From Lachnospiraceae bacterium (lineage in GTDB: Bacteria; Bacillota; Clostridia; Lachnospirales; Lachnospiraceae): DNA of 39,947 nucleotides. The stretch is from the NCBI GenBank assembly GCA_009774625.1, contig VSOB01000028.1, positions 1 to 39,947 on the forward strand. The letters are read 5' to 3'. Numbering within the stretch: position 1 is the first letter of the stretch; every line of letters begins with the position of its first letter. Positions 25,801 through 32,894 of this stretch are shown here, piece by piece. Both the position numbers and the translations under genes were made by a program. Below the pieces are notes generated by a model. That model worked only from the letters and a program-made list of their open reading frames with translations, had not been told where the DNA came from and ran no database searches.

Positions 25801-25935
25801 ATGCGCCGGGAAGTGCGCTGCGGAACTGGAATCAAAAAACAGCAACAGACCGGACAGCGCATGGAAAGAATTCAGGACGTGGAGCGGCCTGAATCTTTCC
25901 CCAAAGATGCGCTGGTAGGGATGGCGCAGAACTAG
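25801..25935 (+). CDS. Possible 44-codon ORF between the flippase and the KpsC-like gene
   Basis: ATG directly follows the flippase stop (TAG g ATG), and the frame runs 44 codons to TAG at 25933. The product would be basic and polar, with Gln/Arg-rich start and a 'ERPESFPKDALVGMAQN' end. No dedicated ribosome site apart from possible re-initiation. No family recognised; it may be a chance frame or the remains of a deleted gene end. Confidence 0.2.
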   Translation: MRREVRCGTGIKKQQQTGQRMERIQDVERPESFPKDALVGMAQN

Positions 25936-25959
25936 AATCAAAAGGTGCGGAACTGGAAT
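25820..25959 (+). repeat. Three imperfect copies of a 13-18 base direct repeat
   Basis: GCGGAACTGGAATCAAAA at 25820-25837, GCAGAACTAGAATCAAAA at 25926-25943 (two changes) and GCGGAACTGGAAT at 25947-25959. They lie in the 173-base gap in front of the KpsC-like gene; the last copy sits directly before its AGGAGG ribosome site. Function not known; they could be left by slipped-strand copying or bind a protein. Confidence 0.5.
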
Positions 25960-25972
25960 AGGAGGCTCTTTC

Positions 25973-27496
25973 ATGATAAATATCTTTTTTCAGGCAGTGG
26001 ATTCTGCAGGCGGATATCAGTCGGTGGTGCTGCAGGAGCTGGATAAGAGTATAGATTTTCATAAATGTCTGATGACCGTCAAGACCAACGACGGTGCGGA
26101 CAGTTATCCGGGGGATAAATACATTCCCGTGAACTATGATATCTGTGAGCACAATCAATATGATAAGATCGTGGATTTTAATGAGCTGCTGCCTCTGGAC
26201 AAGGCACTGCTGGAAGCCATGCACCCCTATGAGCTGACGGCGATCCGGATGCTGGTGCGTAATTTTGACCGGGATATTTATACGATGGATGAGGGGATGC
26301 GTTACTATCTGCGGCATCTGCGGTTCTGGAATCATATGCTGTTGACCCATGAGATCAATTATGTGTTTTTCAACAATACGCCTCATCATACCCATGATTA
26401 TGTGATCTACGCATTGGCGCAGGTGTATCATATCAGGACATGCGTGTGTATTTCCACAAATTTTGAAAACCGTTATTTCCTTGCCGGAACGCTGGAAAAT
26501 GCATGGGAGAGGACCAGGGAGCTGTATGAAACCAAATACAGATATATGCCGGAGGAGGCGCTGACACTGCCGGAGGACATTGCGCAGTATTATGATACGA
26601 TCTGCCACGGCAGCAGGGAGGCGAATGAAAAGCTGGTGCTGCAGGGAGTGTCCAGAAAACAGGAGATTCAGGAGAAGCGGAAGCTGTTCCGGGGAGAAAT
26701 GTCCTGTTCCAGAATGCTGAAAAAAAATCTGTCCCGTCTGAAATGGCAGGTACTGAAGGCAGGAAACAGCCTGGAGCGCAGAAAGGGAATGGATGCCATC
26801 CGGGAAGAATACCGCTACTATCGGCGGGGACGGATGAAACTGAAGGTAATGGTGGATACGGAGTACTATAACCGTCTGGCCGGCGCCCCGGAAAAGGGCG
26901 AAGCCTATATTATTTATTTTCTCCATTATCAGCCGGAAGCCACATCTCTGCCGCAGGGGGGCGTGTTTGTGGATCAGGAATTGTCGGTGGCGATTATGGC
27001 CCGTGCCGCCAAAGAGATGGGGTATAAATTGTATGTGAAAGAACATTTTGTACAGCCTTACCGGAATCGGACATTTTATGAGGACTTATATCAGATCGAA
27101 AATGTAAGGCTGATCGGTACGGATTATGATTCCAAAGAGTTGGTAAAAGGCAGTTTTTGCGGCGCTACCGGAAACGGGACTGTGGTGCTGGAATCGGTCA
27201 TACGGGGCACGCCGATGATGATATTCGGAGAAAGCGGGTTTCAGGGCTGTCCGGGAGTGTACCGGGTCGGAAGCGTGGAAGAATGCAAACAGGCCATCCG
27301 GGCCATCGGGCAGGAGAAGGAAAAAGGCATTTCTCAGAAAGAGATTCGTGCTTATCTGGCTGCCTTTGGGGAAAATTCCCTGTTTTCTTATGTGTATAAT
27401 CATGAAGGGCTGAAAAAGGACAGTCCCTGGTTTCAGGAAAGCAAGGAAAAGCTGATTGCCTGTATTAAGGCTCAACTTGTAGAGAAAGACGAGTGA
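25973..27496 (+). CDS. Capsule-polysaccharide-synthesis-type glycosyltransferase (KpsC/KpsS/Capsule_synth-like)
   Basis: 507 residues, cytoplasmic, two-domain GT-B-like. The C-terminal half has 'YFLHYQPEATSLPQGG' near residue 315, 'GYKLYVKEHFVQP', 'NVRLIGTDYDSKELV' and 'GATGNGTVVLESVIRGTPMMIFG', all features of the Capsule_synth family that includes Kdo and nonulosonic-acid transferases. The N-terminal 240 residues are less familiar. The HYQPE-T motif type is often found in proteins that work with sialic, legionaminic or pseudaminic acid loci, and a CMP-nonulosonate operon lies 9 kb away at 36826-39723. A role in adding that sugar is inference. RBS AGGAGG lies at 25960-25965, 7 bases before ATG. 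Confidence 0.75.
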   Translation: MINIFFQAVDSAGGYQSVVLQELDKSIDFHKCLMTVKTNDGADSYPGDKYIPVNYDICEHNQYDKIVDFNELLPLDKALLEAMHPYELTAIRMLVRNFDRDIYTMDEGMRYYLRHLRFWNHMLLTHEINYVFFNNTPHHTHDYVIYALAQVYHIRTCVCISTNFENRYFLAGTLENAWERTRELYETKYRYMPEEALTLPEDIAQYYDTICHGSREANEKLVLQGVSRKQEIQEKRKLFRGEMSCSRMLKKNLSRLKWQVLKAGNSLERRKGMDAIREEYRYYRRGRMKLKVMVDTEYYNRLAGAPEKGEAYIIYFLHYQPEATSLPQGGVFVDQELSVAIMARAAKEMGYKLYVKEHFVQPYRNRTFYEDLYQIENVRLIGTDYDSKELVKGSFCGATGNGTVVLESVIRGTPMMIFGESGFQGCPGVYRVGSVEECKQAIRAIGQEKEKGISQKEIRAYLAAFGENSLFSYVYNHEGLKKDSPWFQESKEKLIACIKAQLVEKDE

Positions 27497-27508
27497 AAGG
27501 CGATAGCT

Positions 27509-27536
27509 TTTTGCCCGTCTCTCTTTTTGGGCAAAA
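27509..27536. terminator. Inverted repeat between convergent genes
   Basis: TTTTGCCC (27509-27516) and GGGCAAAA (27529-27536) are perfect complements with a 12-base loop. The hairpin sits between the end of the glycan locus and the end of azlD, where a shared terminator is expected. The run of T is part of the stem, so strength is uncertain. Confidence 0.45.
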
Positions 27537-27554
27537 CTACAAACCCACGGCGCA

Positions 27555-27881
27555 TCATAAAATAAACTGTACCAGCAGCATATAAAAGAGGGTCCCTCCT
27601 GCTATCGATAAAAGTATCTGCCGTTTCCACATATGAAGCGCGGTCACAAGGAGAATTGCCAACAGTTCCGGGATGCCGTGGCTGCCGGTAAAGAGACTCA
27701 CATTTTTCAGGCAGTAGATGACCAGCAGGCCAAACATGGAAGAGGGAAGGACTTTTCCAAGATACTGTATGTATTTTGGCGTAGGTTTTCCGGCCGGGAA
27801 AAGCAGGAAGGGCAGGAAACGTGTCAGCACAGTCCCCAGGACTACCATGCCGATGATAATAAACTGTTGCAATACTGTCAT
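27555..27881 (-). CDS. azlD: AzlD-family branched-chain amino acid exporter subunit
   Basis: 108 residues with three to four membrane helices. 'GTVLTRFLPFLLFP' near the N-terminus and 'YLGKVLPSSMFGLLVIYCLK' are typical of AzlD. AzlC and AzlD form a two-part exporter of branched-chain amino acids in the cell membrane. The start overlaps the end of azlC by ATGA, as is usual for this pair. Full length for the family. Confidence 0.93.
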   Translation of the reverse strand: MTVLQQFIIIGMVVLGTVLTRFLPFLLFPAGKPTPKYIQYLGKVLPSSMFGLLVIYCLKNVSLFTGSHGIPELLAILLVTALHMWKRQILLSIAGGTLFYMLLVQFIL

Positions 27882-28624
27882 TGTTCTGTCTCTCCTTTTT
27901 CAAGCGGTCTGCGAAGGAATGTCAACAGGGCGAAGATTGCGGTCATGGCCGGAATGATGAAATGATCGGCACCGAATACAAACAGGCAGGCCAGTGAACA
28001 GCCAAGCCCGATAAAGGCACTGGTATGCTGCTTTTCTTTTAACCATTGCTCCATAAAGATCACCACGAACATAGCGGTCATAACGAAATCCAGACCTTCT
28101 GTATTAAAATGGATCAGTGAACCGAAAATGCCGCCCAGTGTTGCGCCTGAAAACCAGTACAGATGGTTCAGGAGAGTAACAAAAAACATAAACCAGCCCC
28201 GGTCGATGTCCTCCGGAATCCGGGCTGTGTAGTTGATGGAAAAGCTCTCATCACACATTCCGAAAATGAGATAGATCTTTTTCCAGCCGGTTCCTTTGTA
28301 TCTGTCCAGCATGGAAATTCCGTAAAACAGATGCCTTGCGTTAATCATCAATGTCAGTGCCAGTGCCTGAAGCGGATCGAATGCCCCAAGAAGCATATTG
28401 ACTGTTACAAATTCCACTGAACCGGCAAATATGGTCAGGCTCATCAGAGCGGGATACCAGAAAGGGAAGCCTGAAACGTTCATATAGATCCCATAGGTCA
28501 GTCCGAGGAACCAGAAACCTGCAAAAATCGGGAGCGTATGAGGAAAAGCGCACAGAAACGCTTTTCGGATCATTTGTGTATGAGATTGTATAAAGGTCTC
28601 CTTTTGTAATGTATTTGACAGCAT
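27878..28624 (-). CDS. azlC: AzlC-family branched-chain amino acid exporter subunit
   Basis: 248 residues, about six to seven membrane helices. 'PIFAGFWFLGLTYGI', 'SLTIFAGSVEFVTVNML', 'LMINARHLFYGISML' and 'FGMCDESFS' are the family hallmarks (the last two are nearly diagnostic). It forms the large subunit of the branched-chain amino acid exporter with AzlD. The ATG at 28624 has GAGGT six bases upstream on the minus strand. A promoter lies just upstream, so azlCD is a stand-alone two-gene operon. Confidence 0.95.
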   Translation of the reverse strand: MLSNTLQKETFIQSHTQMIRKAFLCAFPHTLPIFAGFWFLGLTYGIYMNVSGFPFWYPALMSLTIFAGSVEFVTVNMLLGAFDPLQALALTLMINARHLFYGISMLDRYKGTGWKKIYLIFGMCDESFSINYTARIPEDIDRGWFMFFVTLLNHLYWFSGATLGGIFGSLIHFNTEGLDFVMTAMFVVIFMEQWLKEKQHTSAFIGLGCSLACLFVFGADHFIIPAMTAIFALLTFLRRPLEKGETEQ

Positions 28625-28665
28625 ATTGATACCTCATAAATTTTTCGTCTGAGCATTACATACGA

Positions 28666-28692
28666 ATTATAATCTGACAGGGTTTCCGTCAA
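28666..28692 (-). promoter_or_regulatory. Probable azlCD promoter
   Basis: On the minus strand TTGACG (28692-28687) and a perfect TATAAT (28671-28666) lie 15 bases apart, about 40 bases before the azlC start. The spacing is short, so the -35 match may be shifted by one or two bases. Confidence 0.5.
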
Positions 28693-28962
28693 TCTTCATT
28701 CAATGTTTTGTTGATACGCGCCTTTTCACTGAAAACAGGGAATCGAAACAGAGGATATGAAGGCTGTGAAAGTCTCAGACCTCCGATCAAATAAGGCGGC
28801 TTACGGTGATATATGCTCTAAGCGACTTATTAATTCACTGATTTTTTGGTGGCAGGCGAGGACAGTGATGAATTGCAGGGCGAGAGTTGCTCCATCCAAA
28901 ATCAAGAGAGCATTTGTCAAGGGGGATTTCACCCAAGAGATGAAATTCCCCAAATTTGGAAA
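28693..28962. other. Gap with no supportable gene
   Basis: Between the azlC promoter and the ankyrin gene relic. A 74-codon frame (28757-28981, +) has AGAGGAT before its ATG but shows no recognisable motif, crosses the hairpin at 28921, and overlaps the ankyrin stop. I do not call it a gene. Apart from the hairpin, nothing else is seen. Confidence 0.5.
28921..28951 (-). terminator. Hairpin downstream of the ankyrin gene relic
   Basis: GGGGGATTTCA (28921-28931) pairs with TGAAATTCCCC (28941-28951) with one mismatch and a 9-base loop. It lies 12 bases past the ankyrin stop codon on the minus strand; only a weak T-run follows. Confidence 0.45.
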
Positions 28963-29649
28963 TCAGCGTGCCTTTTTGTAGTAGGCCCGAAGCACCGGCT
29001 CTAACTCCCGCCACTTTGTCTCATAGCACCGCCGCCGCTCCTCCACCGAAGGGGGATGGTAAGTGTGCTCCCGCCCACGGTACTTGACCGTGTAGGGCGT
29101 CAGCTTCGCCGAGTCCAGGCCATAGAAGCCGTCCAGCACCGCCTTGAGCATCTACCGCAACCTCCGGTTTTGCTCCAGCTCGGTTTCCTGGTAATAATCC
29201 GAAAAGGAATCGTGGGCAAACTGGTCGTACTGGTCCAGGGTGTTCCGCCAGGCGTTGAGACCGTAGGAGGTCTGCTGGTTGGGGTCCATTCTCATGTTCA
29301 GCAGGCGGCGGAGAAGCAGGAAATAGCCCTTGCTGCGCTCCGGGCCAGGCCCTACGGTGTGTCTTGCCCGCATAAAGCACTGGCCAATGGCATCGTACCA
29401 GATGGGGGCGGAAAAGTTGGAGCCGTAAGGGTTGACTGCGTCGGCGAAGTTCACGTCCGCTCCCCGGTCCAGCAGGAGATGGGCCACCTCCAGATTGTCA
29501 CTCTTGATGGCCACCATCAGTGGGGATTGGCCGTCATCCTTCCTGGGCGGGGCTTTGGCAAGGCAGGAAATCAAATCTGGCTTTTTATCCAAAATCAGGG
29601 CAACCTCGTCCAGCTTACCCTGACGGATGGCAGTAAACAGCTTTTTCAT
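28963..29649 (-). pseudogene. Ankyrin-repeat protein gene interrupted by an in-frame TAG
   Basis: ATG at 29649 has a strong AAAGGAGG eight bases upstream. The first part codes 165 residues: 'MKKLFTAIRQGKLDEVALIL' then an ankyrin repeat 'DGQSPLMVAIKSDNLEVAHL' to 'LLDRGADVN' (about residues 37-70). After CGG TTG CGG a TAG stop lies at 29154-29152. The same frame then continues directly for 62 residues (starting MLKAVLDGFYG, ending AYYKKAR) to a TGA at 28965. The two parts read as one protein of about 228 residues, so the TAG most likely came from CAG by one C-to-T change. Codons are more GC-rich than in the neighbours, suggesting separate origin. Ankyrin proteins bind partner proteins; no partner is evident. 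Confidence 0.78.
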
Positions 29650-29701
29650 GGCAGATCCTCCTTTAAGGGGCAATCCCCAGTTGCTGAATTGTTGTGGGCA
29701 A

Positions 29702-29730
29702 AGTATACCACTACCGCAAAGGACATTCAA
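29702..29730 (-). promoter_or_regulatory. Promoter of the ankyrin gene relic
   Basis: On the minus strand TTGAAT (29730-29725) and TATACT (29707-29702) have an exact 17-base spacer and an extended -10 TG. It lies about 52 bases before the ATG and looks fully intact although the gene is interrupted. Confidence 0.65.
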
Positions 29731-29759
29731 CCTTCATTTTTAAACCCTGATAGTAGTAG

Positions 29760-29794
29760 CAAGCAATGCACCGGTATATACCCAGTGCAGCTTG
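29760..29794. repeat. 35-base near-palindrome centred on GGTATATACC
   Basis: CAAGC..TGCAC.GGTAT mirrors ATACC..GTGCA.GCTTG around position 29777/29778, with only three unpaired bases between the arms' blocks. In addition CAATGCAC (29764-29771) has a perfect complement GTGCATTG at 29823-29830. No protein-coding signal explains it. Confidence 0.7.
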
Positions 29795-29867
29795 TTGGTG
29801 GCCGAAGGCCCCCAAGCCCCCAGTGCATTGACGCAGCTACGCCCGATGCACAAGCCGCCGTTGGCGT

Positions 29868-29887
29868 CTGCTGGTATATACTGGCAG
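29868..29887. repeat. Second palindrome sharing the GGTATATAC core
   Basis: CTGCTGGTAT/ATACTGGCAG is a near palindrome (two wobble positions). Its GGTATATAC core (29873-29881) lies exactly 100 bases from the same core in the first palindrome (29773-29781). Confidence 0.6.
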
Positions 29888-29934
29888 GGAAGGATAACCA
29901 ACGGAGCCGCCCCAAAGGGAAGGCAAAGAGAACG

Positions 29935-29961
29935 GAGCGCCCGGGTCATCCCCGGACGCTC
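29935..29961 (+). repeat. GC-rich hairpin between the palindromes and the terminator
   Basis: GAGCG-C-CCGGG pairs with CCCGG-A-CGCTC around a five-base loop, one mismatch. It lies 30 bases upstream of the strong terminator and may belong to the same transcript. Confidence 0.55.
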
Positions 29962-29989
29962 CTGCTTCGGTCCCCTCCTGCTTTGAAAG

Positions 29990-30028
29990 AAAACGTCTGC
30001 GCTGTTCTATGCAGTGCAGACGTTTTTT
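29990..30028 (+). terminator. Strong intrinsic terminator
   Basis: AAAACGTCTGC (29990-30000) pairs perfectly with GCAGACGTTTT (30016-30026), and the inner bases extend the stem to 15 pairs with a seven-base loop. A T6 run lies at 30023-30028. No open reading frame leads into it on the + strand, so it may end a non-coding transcript or mark a lost gene. The A-run on the other side could also allow use on the minus strand. Confidence 0.8.
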
Positions 30029-30087
30029 AGTTTCATCGTCAAATGAGCGAAAAGAAAAGACTCTAAACAAAAAAATTATTCAGCCTA

Positions 30088-30116
30088 TTGTCTCCCATAA
30101 TGGGATAGTTTACAAT
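30088..30116 (+). promoter_or_regulatory. Promoter with a palindromic spacer, MerR-type operator
   Basis: TTGTCT (30088-30093) and TACAAT (30111-30116) flank a spacer with the perfect palindrome TCCCATAATGGGA (30093-30105). An operator inside the spacer is the hallmark of MerR-family promoters (those usually have 19-20 base spacers; this reads as 17, or 19 if the -35 is placed at TATTGT). A truncated MerR-type regulator lies 200 bases downstream, which supports the reading. Confidence 0.5.
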
Positions 30117-30157
30117 GCTCCTATGCCAAGAGAACCAAAGCAAATGGAGGTAAAGCT

Positions 30158-30241
30158 ATGCGCTGCTATATCCTGACGGTAGGGATACATGATTCTCTAT
30201 GTGATCAGGTGTCAGTCTCCCTGTATCTTTGTGCTGGGTGA
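30158..30241 (+). CDS. 27-codon frame behind a good ribosome site, probably a gene remnant
   Basis: ATG 30158 is preceded by GGAGG (30146-30150) and lies 41 bases after the palindromic promoter. The frame stops after 27 codons. The peptide has no recognised match. The signals fit the start of a real regulated gene whose body has been lost by deletion or frameshift. Confidence 0.3.
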   Translation: MRCYILTVGIHDSLCDQVSVSLYLCAG

Positions 30242-30324
30242 CGCCGGTACAAAATATAGCTGGCCGGTGGAGCATGAATCAAATTATAAAAGCGTTGGAC
30301 TTGCGCGTTGACGATTGAATGTTT

Positions 30325-30975
30325 TCACGGCATCTGCCTGTCAGGGAGAGAACAGCGAAGCTCAAAAGGAGGTGCGGCACAGTCATAATCCCCAAGCGAT
30401 AATTCAGATTCCAGCACAAACTTTTCATAGTCCAGCGCAAATTGTTCCGTGAAGATATTTGCGGCGTCCTCAATAGCAGGCTTTGCCTGCGTACAGCAAA
30501 GGTACTCACCCGCTGGAAGATGAAAAACAGTTTCGGGAATATCCTGCATTCCCTGTGGAATATCTACCCCGATATAAAAAAACAGTTCCTTTTGGTTCCC
30601 CTGGCAATGGAGTAACCGCCCAGCAAAATAGTTAATGGTCAGTCCGCTGCTTTCCACCATCCGTATCAAGCTGTGGAATTGGGTAAAAACATGAGGTTCC
30701 GCAGCATTGGGGGCGCATGGGGCAAGCCAAACATCCATAGCGGGAAAGTTACACCGCACCATATCCTCACTTTGCTGAATCAACTCGCTATGTTCGATTT
30801 CGGCCTGCATTTTTTCCAAATTGGACAGCCGCTTTTGTATGGTTTGAATCTTCTCTTTCGCCAGCGCGGTTCCCCGCTCAATCAACTTGGCATAGCGCAG
30901 ATGACTGCTGCTCTCAATGTAATAGTCCATAAAATGCTTAAGGGGAATCCCCAGATCAATACAGAGCTGAATGGC
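30325..30975 (-). pseudogene. MerR-family regulator lacking its DNA-binding N-terminus
   Basis: From about 30975 down to TGA at 30325 the minus strand codes about 216 residues. The start 'IQLCIDLGIPLKHFMDYYI' is the end of the MerR winged-helix domain. A coiled coil ('AKEKIQTIQKRLSNLEKMQA') and a GyrI-like effector-binding domain ending 'LGDYDCAAPPFELRC' follow. This is the BmrR-type layout, where the C-terminal domain binds drugs or other lipophilic molecules. The first helix-turn-helix is missing: upstream of 30975 the frame continues only as antisense of a MATE gene piece. The protein could not bind its operator, so this is a truncated relic. Confidence 0.75.
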
Positions 30976-30976
30976 C

Positions 30977-31447
30977 AATGGGAACGAAGGGCGCGGCGAT
31001 TGCCACAGGCGTTTTTCAAACCATCGGTCTGCTGATGATTCTGGTACGCTTTGCCCGAAGGCATCAGCCACTACTCCGGTGATAACCGTCTTGGCTATCC
31101 TGCTTGGAAAACAGATCTGCGTGCTGTTCGGTGCTGACACCGCAACAACAGAATATGTCGCAACATCGCTCCCGCAGTTTGCCATCGGATTTATCATAAC
31201 AGCGATCAATGTGATGATTTCGGCCTATTTGTATTCCACTGAACGGTCTGGTTTGTCAACCAGTATCAGCATTTTACGAAGCCTCATCATAAATTCAGTG
31301 GTGATCTTGATTCTGCCCCATATGTTTGACAATGGAGCGATCTGGTTCTCACTGCTTGTCTATGAAGCAATTGTGTTAGTGATTGCGACCATATTGTTAA
31401 GTCGTTCTGAGCGCAATGGTATCCAGTTTAAGCAAAGGGGAAAAAGT
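30977..31447 (+). pseudogene. 3' relic of a MATE-family efflux transporter
   Basis: The first piece, 'GTKGAAIATGVFQTIGLLMI' and following, is the mid-protein helix pair typical of MATE transporters and runs into a stop near 31079. In another frame, from about 31068, comes the C-terminal part: 'GKQICVLFGADTATTEYV', 'FAIGFIITAINVMISAYLYS' and 'RSLIINSVVILILPHMF'. About 100 residues between them and the whole N-terminal half are missing. The frame then runs without a stop into the cytidylate-kinase-like start at 31448. MATE proteins export cationic drugs with Na+ or H+; this one cannot work. Confidence 0.75.
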
Positions 31448-31995
31448 ATGATTATCACCATCAGTCGGGAATTTGGCAGTCAAAGGAGCATAGACTTGAC
31501 GCCGACTATGTGGCCCGTGTTTCAGAGAGCAATGTGCGGGCGGCGTATCCGCTGACGGTTGGGCGGCGGTTTTCCATTCCCTATAAGGTGATGGAGCAGT
31601 CCATCATGGTGACTGTCACCCGGCAAAAGATCGTTCAAAAGCTGGCGCAGCAGGGTGATTGTGTCATCATCGGGCGCTGTGCGGACACGGTTCTGGCTCA
31701 TCTGCATCCGCTCCGCATTTTCGTCTATGCCGGCTGGCCATCCAAGCTCAAACGCTGCCAGGAGCGGGCCGCGGAACAGGAAAAATTTACATTGGCAGAG
31801 ATGGAACGGCGGATGCGGCAAATTGACAAAAACCGGGCGAAAAAGCATGAACTGACGGCAAGCATCCCCTGGGGAGCGAAAGAGGGCTACGACCTCTGCA
31901 TCAACACCTCTGGCAGAGAAATCAAGTCGCTTGTTCCCGCACTTGCAGAATATACCAAAAGTTGGTTTTCAAGTGAATATAACGTCATGGAATAG
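31448..31995 (+). pseudogene. Cytidylate-kinase-like protein gene with internal deletion and frameshift
   Basis: ATG 31448 has AAAGGGG in front and starts 'MIITISREFGSQ', the P-loop beginning of the cytidylate-kinase-like family, but the GSGG-type loop is cut and the frame runs out at 31555. The rest continues in another frame from about 31492: 'LDADYVARVSESNVRAAYPL', 'MVTVTRQKIVQKLAQQGDCV', 'IIGRCADTVL', 'PLRIFVYAGWPSKLKRC' and 'MRQIDKNRAKKHE'. About 40 residues are lost between the parts. These proteins often stand next to MATE genes in Lachnospiraceae-type genomes; their real substrate is not established. Confidence 0.75.
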
Positions 31996-32094
31996 TGGCG
32001 CAAATGGAAAACTTTAAAAGAGAAGTCGCCACATAACATAACTTGTCAAAAAAGCCTGATTCCATTTCTTCCCCTCGCGCGACAGACAAATTTC

Positions 32095-32103
32095 TGTTAT
32101 AAT
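32095..32103 (+). promoter_or_regulatory. Extended -10 promoter for the 32235 gene pair
   Basis: TGTTATAAT (32095-32103) is a perfect extended -10. No good -35 is seen 17 bases upstream. It lies 132 bases before the start of the next gene; the stretch between codes nothing I recognise. Confidence 0.45.
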
Positions 32104-32234
32104 TTTTGTTACGATTGTTCAATTTTTTAGATAAAGAGGGGGAAGCGTTCTTTGGTTAAAGTTTGCTGGCTCTCATGGGATGTATCGTGGCATTGGCGTT
32201 GTTGATGATTACACAAGGATAGGGATATGGGAAA

Positions 32235-32894
32235 ATGGAGAAACCCGTAATTGGAAAAAGTGTTTGCAGGAAATGGATATTGCCTGTCCTGGCGGTACTT
32301 CTGCTGATTGCTGCACTGATAATCTGGCAGCGTAAAAAGCAGGAAACAGAGTATACCATTATACAAGCTATCATTGAGGAACTCCCATATTATCAGGATG
32401 GCGGAATGTACTGTTTTTATTATGGTTTTGACCAATATATCAGCGAGAGAACTTATAAAGAAAATATGTTGCTGTTTCCGGTTAGCCAGTATGACGGAAA
32501 AGAATATGAAGAAGTTCTGAAAACAGTCCGCCTGCAAATCAGCAAGAGAACGATAGAGCAGGAACCTTTTTTTGAGAATACGGCTGACGCCGATTCCAAA
32601 GAACGCTATGATGTATCTGTCCGCATTGAAATAACGGCGGAGTCTTTGGCGGATGGGAACGAATTGTCTGTCGTTGGCGGCGGTTTTTTTGAAACGAATT
32701 ATTGCAGCAATAATTTTGAAGAATGCCGCCTGTGGAATGGAATAGACCCGGCAAGTGCAAACAGCTATTCCGACCATAATATCAAGCAGGAATACAGCGC
32801 GGTGCAGCTACTGGAATATTACAGACAGGGGCTGGAACTACAGAGCCGACTGGTCGGATTGTACTGTGAAAGGCAGGGTGAACATGGCAGGTAA
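32235..32894 (+). CDS. Unknown single-pass membrane-anchored protein
   Basis: 219 residues. A basic start and one hydrophobic helix ('WILPVLAVLLLIAALIIW', about residues 14-31) are followed by an external or soluble domain of about 185 residues, rich in Tyr, Glu and Asp with two Cys in 'NYCSNNFEEC'. This is the topology of an N-terminally anchored surface protein. I recognise no family. It overlaps the lipoprotein gene by 11 bases, so the two are coupled and probably act together. Codon use is more AT-rich than in the glycan locus. The ATG at 32235 has AAGGATAGGG about ten bases before it. Confidence 0.7.
   Translation: MEKPVIGKSVCRKWILPVLAVLLLIAALIIWQRKKQETEYTIIQAIIEELPYYQDGGMYCFYYGFDQYISERTYKENMLLFPVSQYDGKEYEEVLKTVRLQISKRTIEQEPFFENTADADSKERYDVSVRIEITAESLADGNELSVVGGGFFETNYCSNNFEECRLWNGIDPASANSYSDHNIKQEYSAVQLLEYYRQGLELQSRLVGLYCERQGEHGR

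Larger units (their letters stand above)
29650..30324. other. 675-base stretch without a supportable protein gene
   Basis: Holds, in order: the leader and promoter of the ankyrin relic (29650-29730), a palindromic block (29760-29961), a strong terminator (29990-30028), a promoter with a palindromic spacer (30088-30116) and a 27-codon frame (30158-30241). Several frames of 60-110 codons cross it on both strands, but they follow the palindromes and lack start signals, so I do not call them. It looks like an extragenic element or the edge of an old insertion. Confidence 0.6.

Noticed and set aside
24666..25862. Minus-strand frame of 398 codons opposite the ABC flippase
   Set aside because: The opposite strand has complete Walker and signature motifs; this frame is its shadow.
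25832..27046. Minus-strand frame of 404 codons opposite the KpsC-like gene
   Set aside because: Antisense shadow; no ribosome site, His/Ile/Leu-rich composition, no family motif.
28757..28981. 74-codon plus-strand frame between azlC and the ankyrin relic
   Set aside because: No motif, runs through a hairpin and overlaps the end of the ankyrin frame; kept only as a note in the gap entry.
29056..30030. 324-codon plus-strand frame opposite the ankyrin relic and through the palindromes
   Set aside because: It is antisense to the ankyrin coding sequence, which has a strong RBS and promoter; the rest follows palindromic sequence.
32127..32777. 216-codon minus-strand frame opposite the membrane-anchored protein gene
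   Set aside because: The plus-strand frame has a start signal, a clean membrane helix and operon coupling; this one has none of them.
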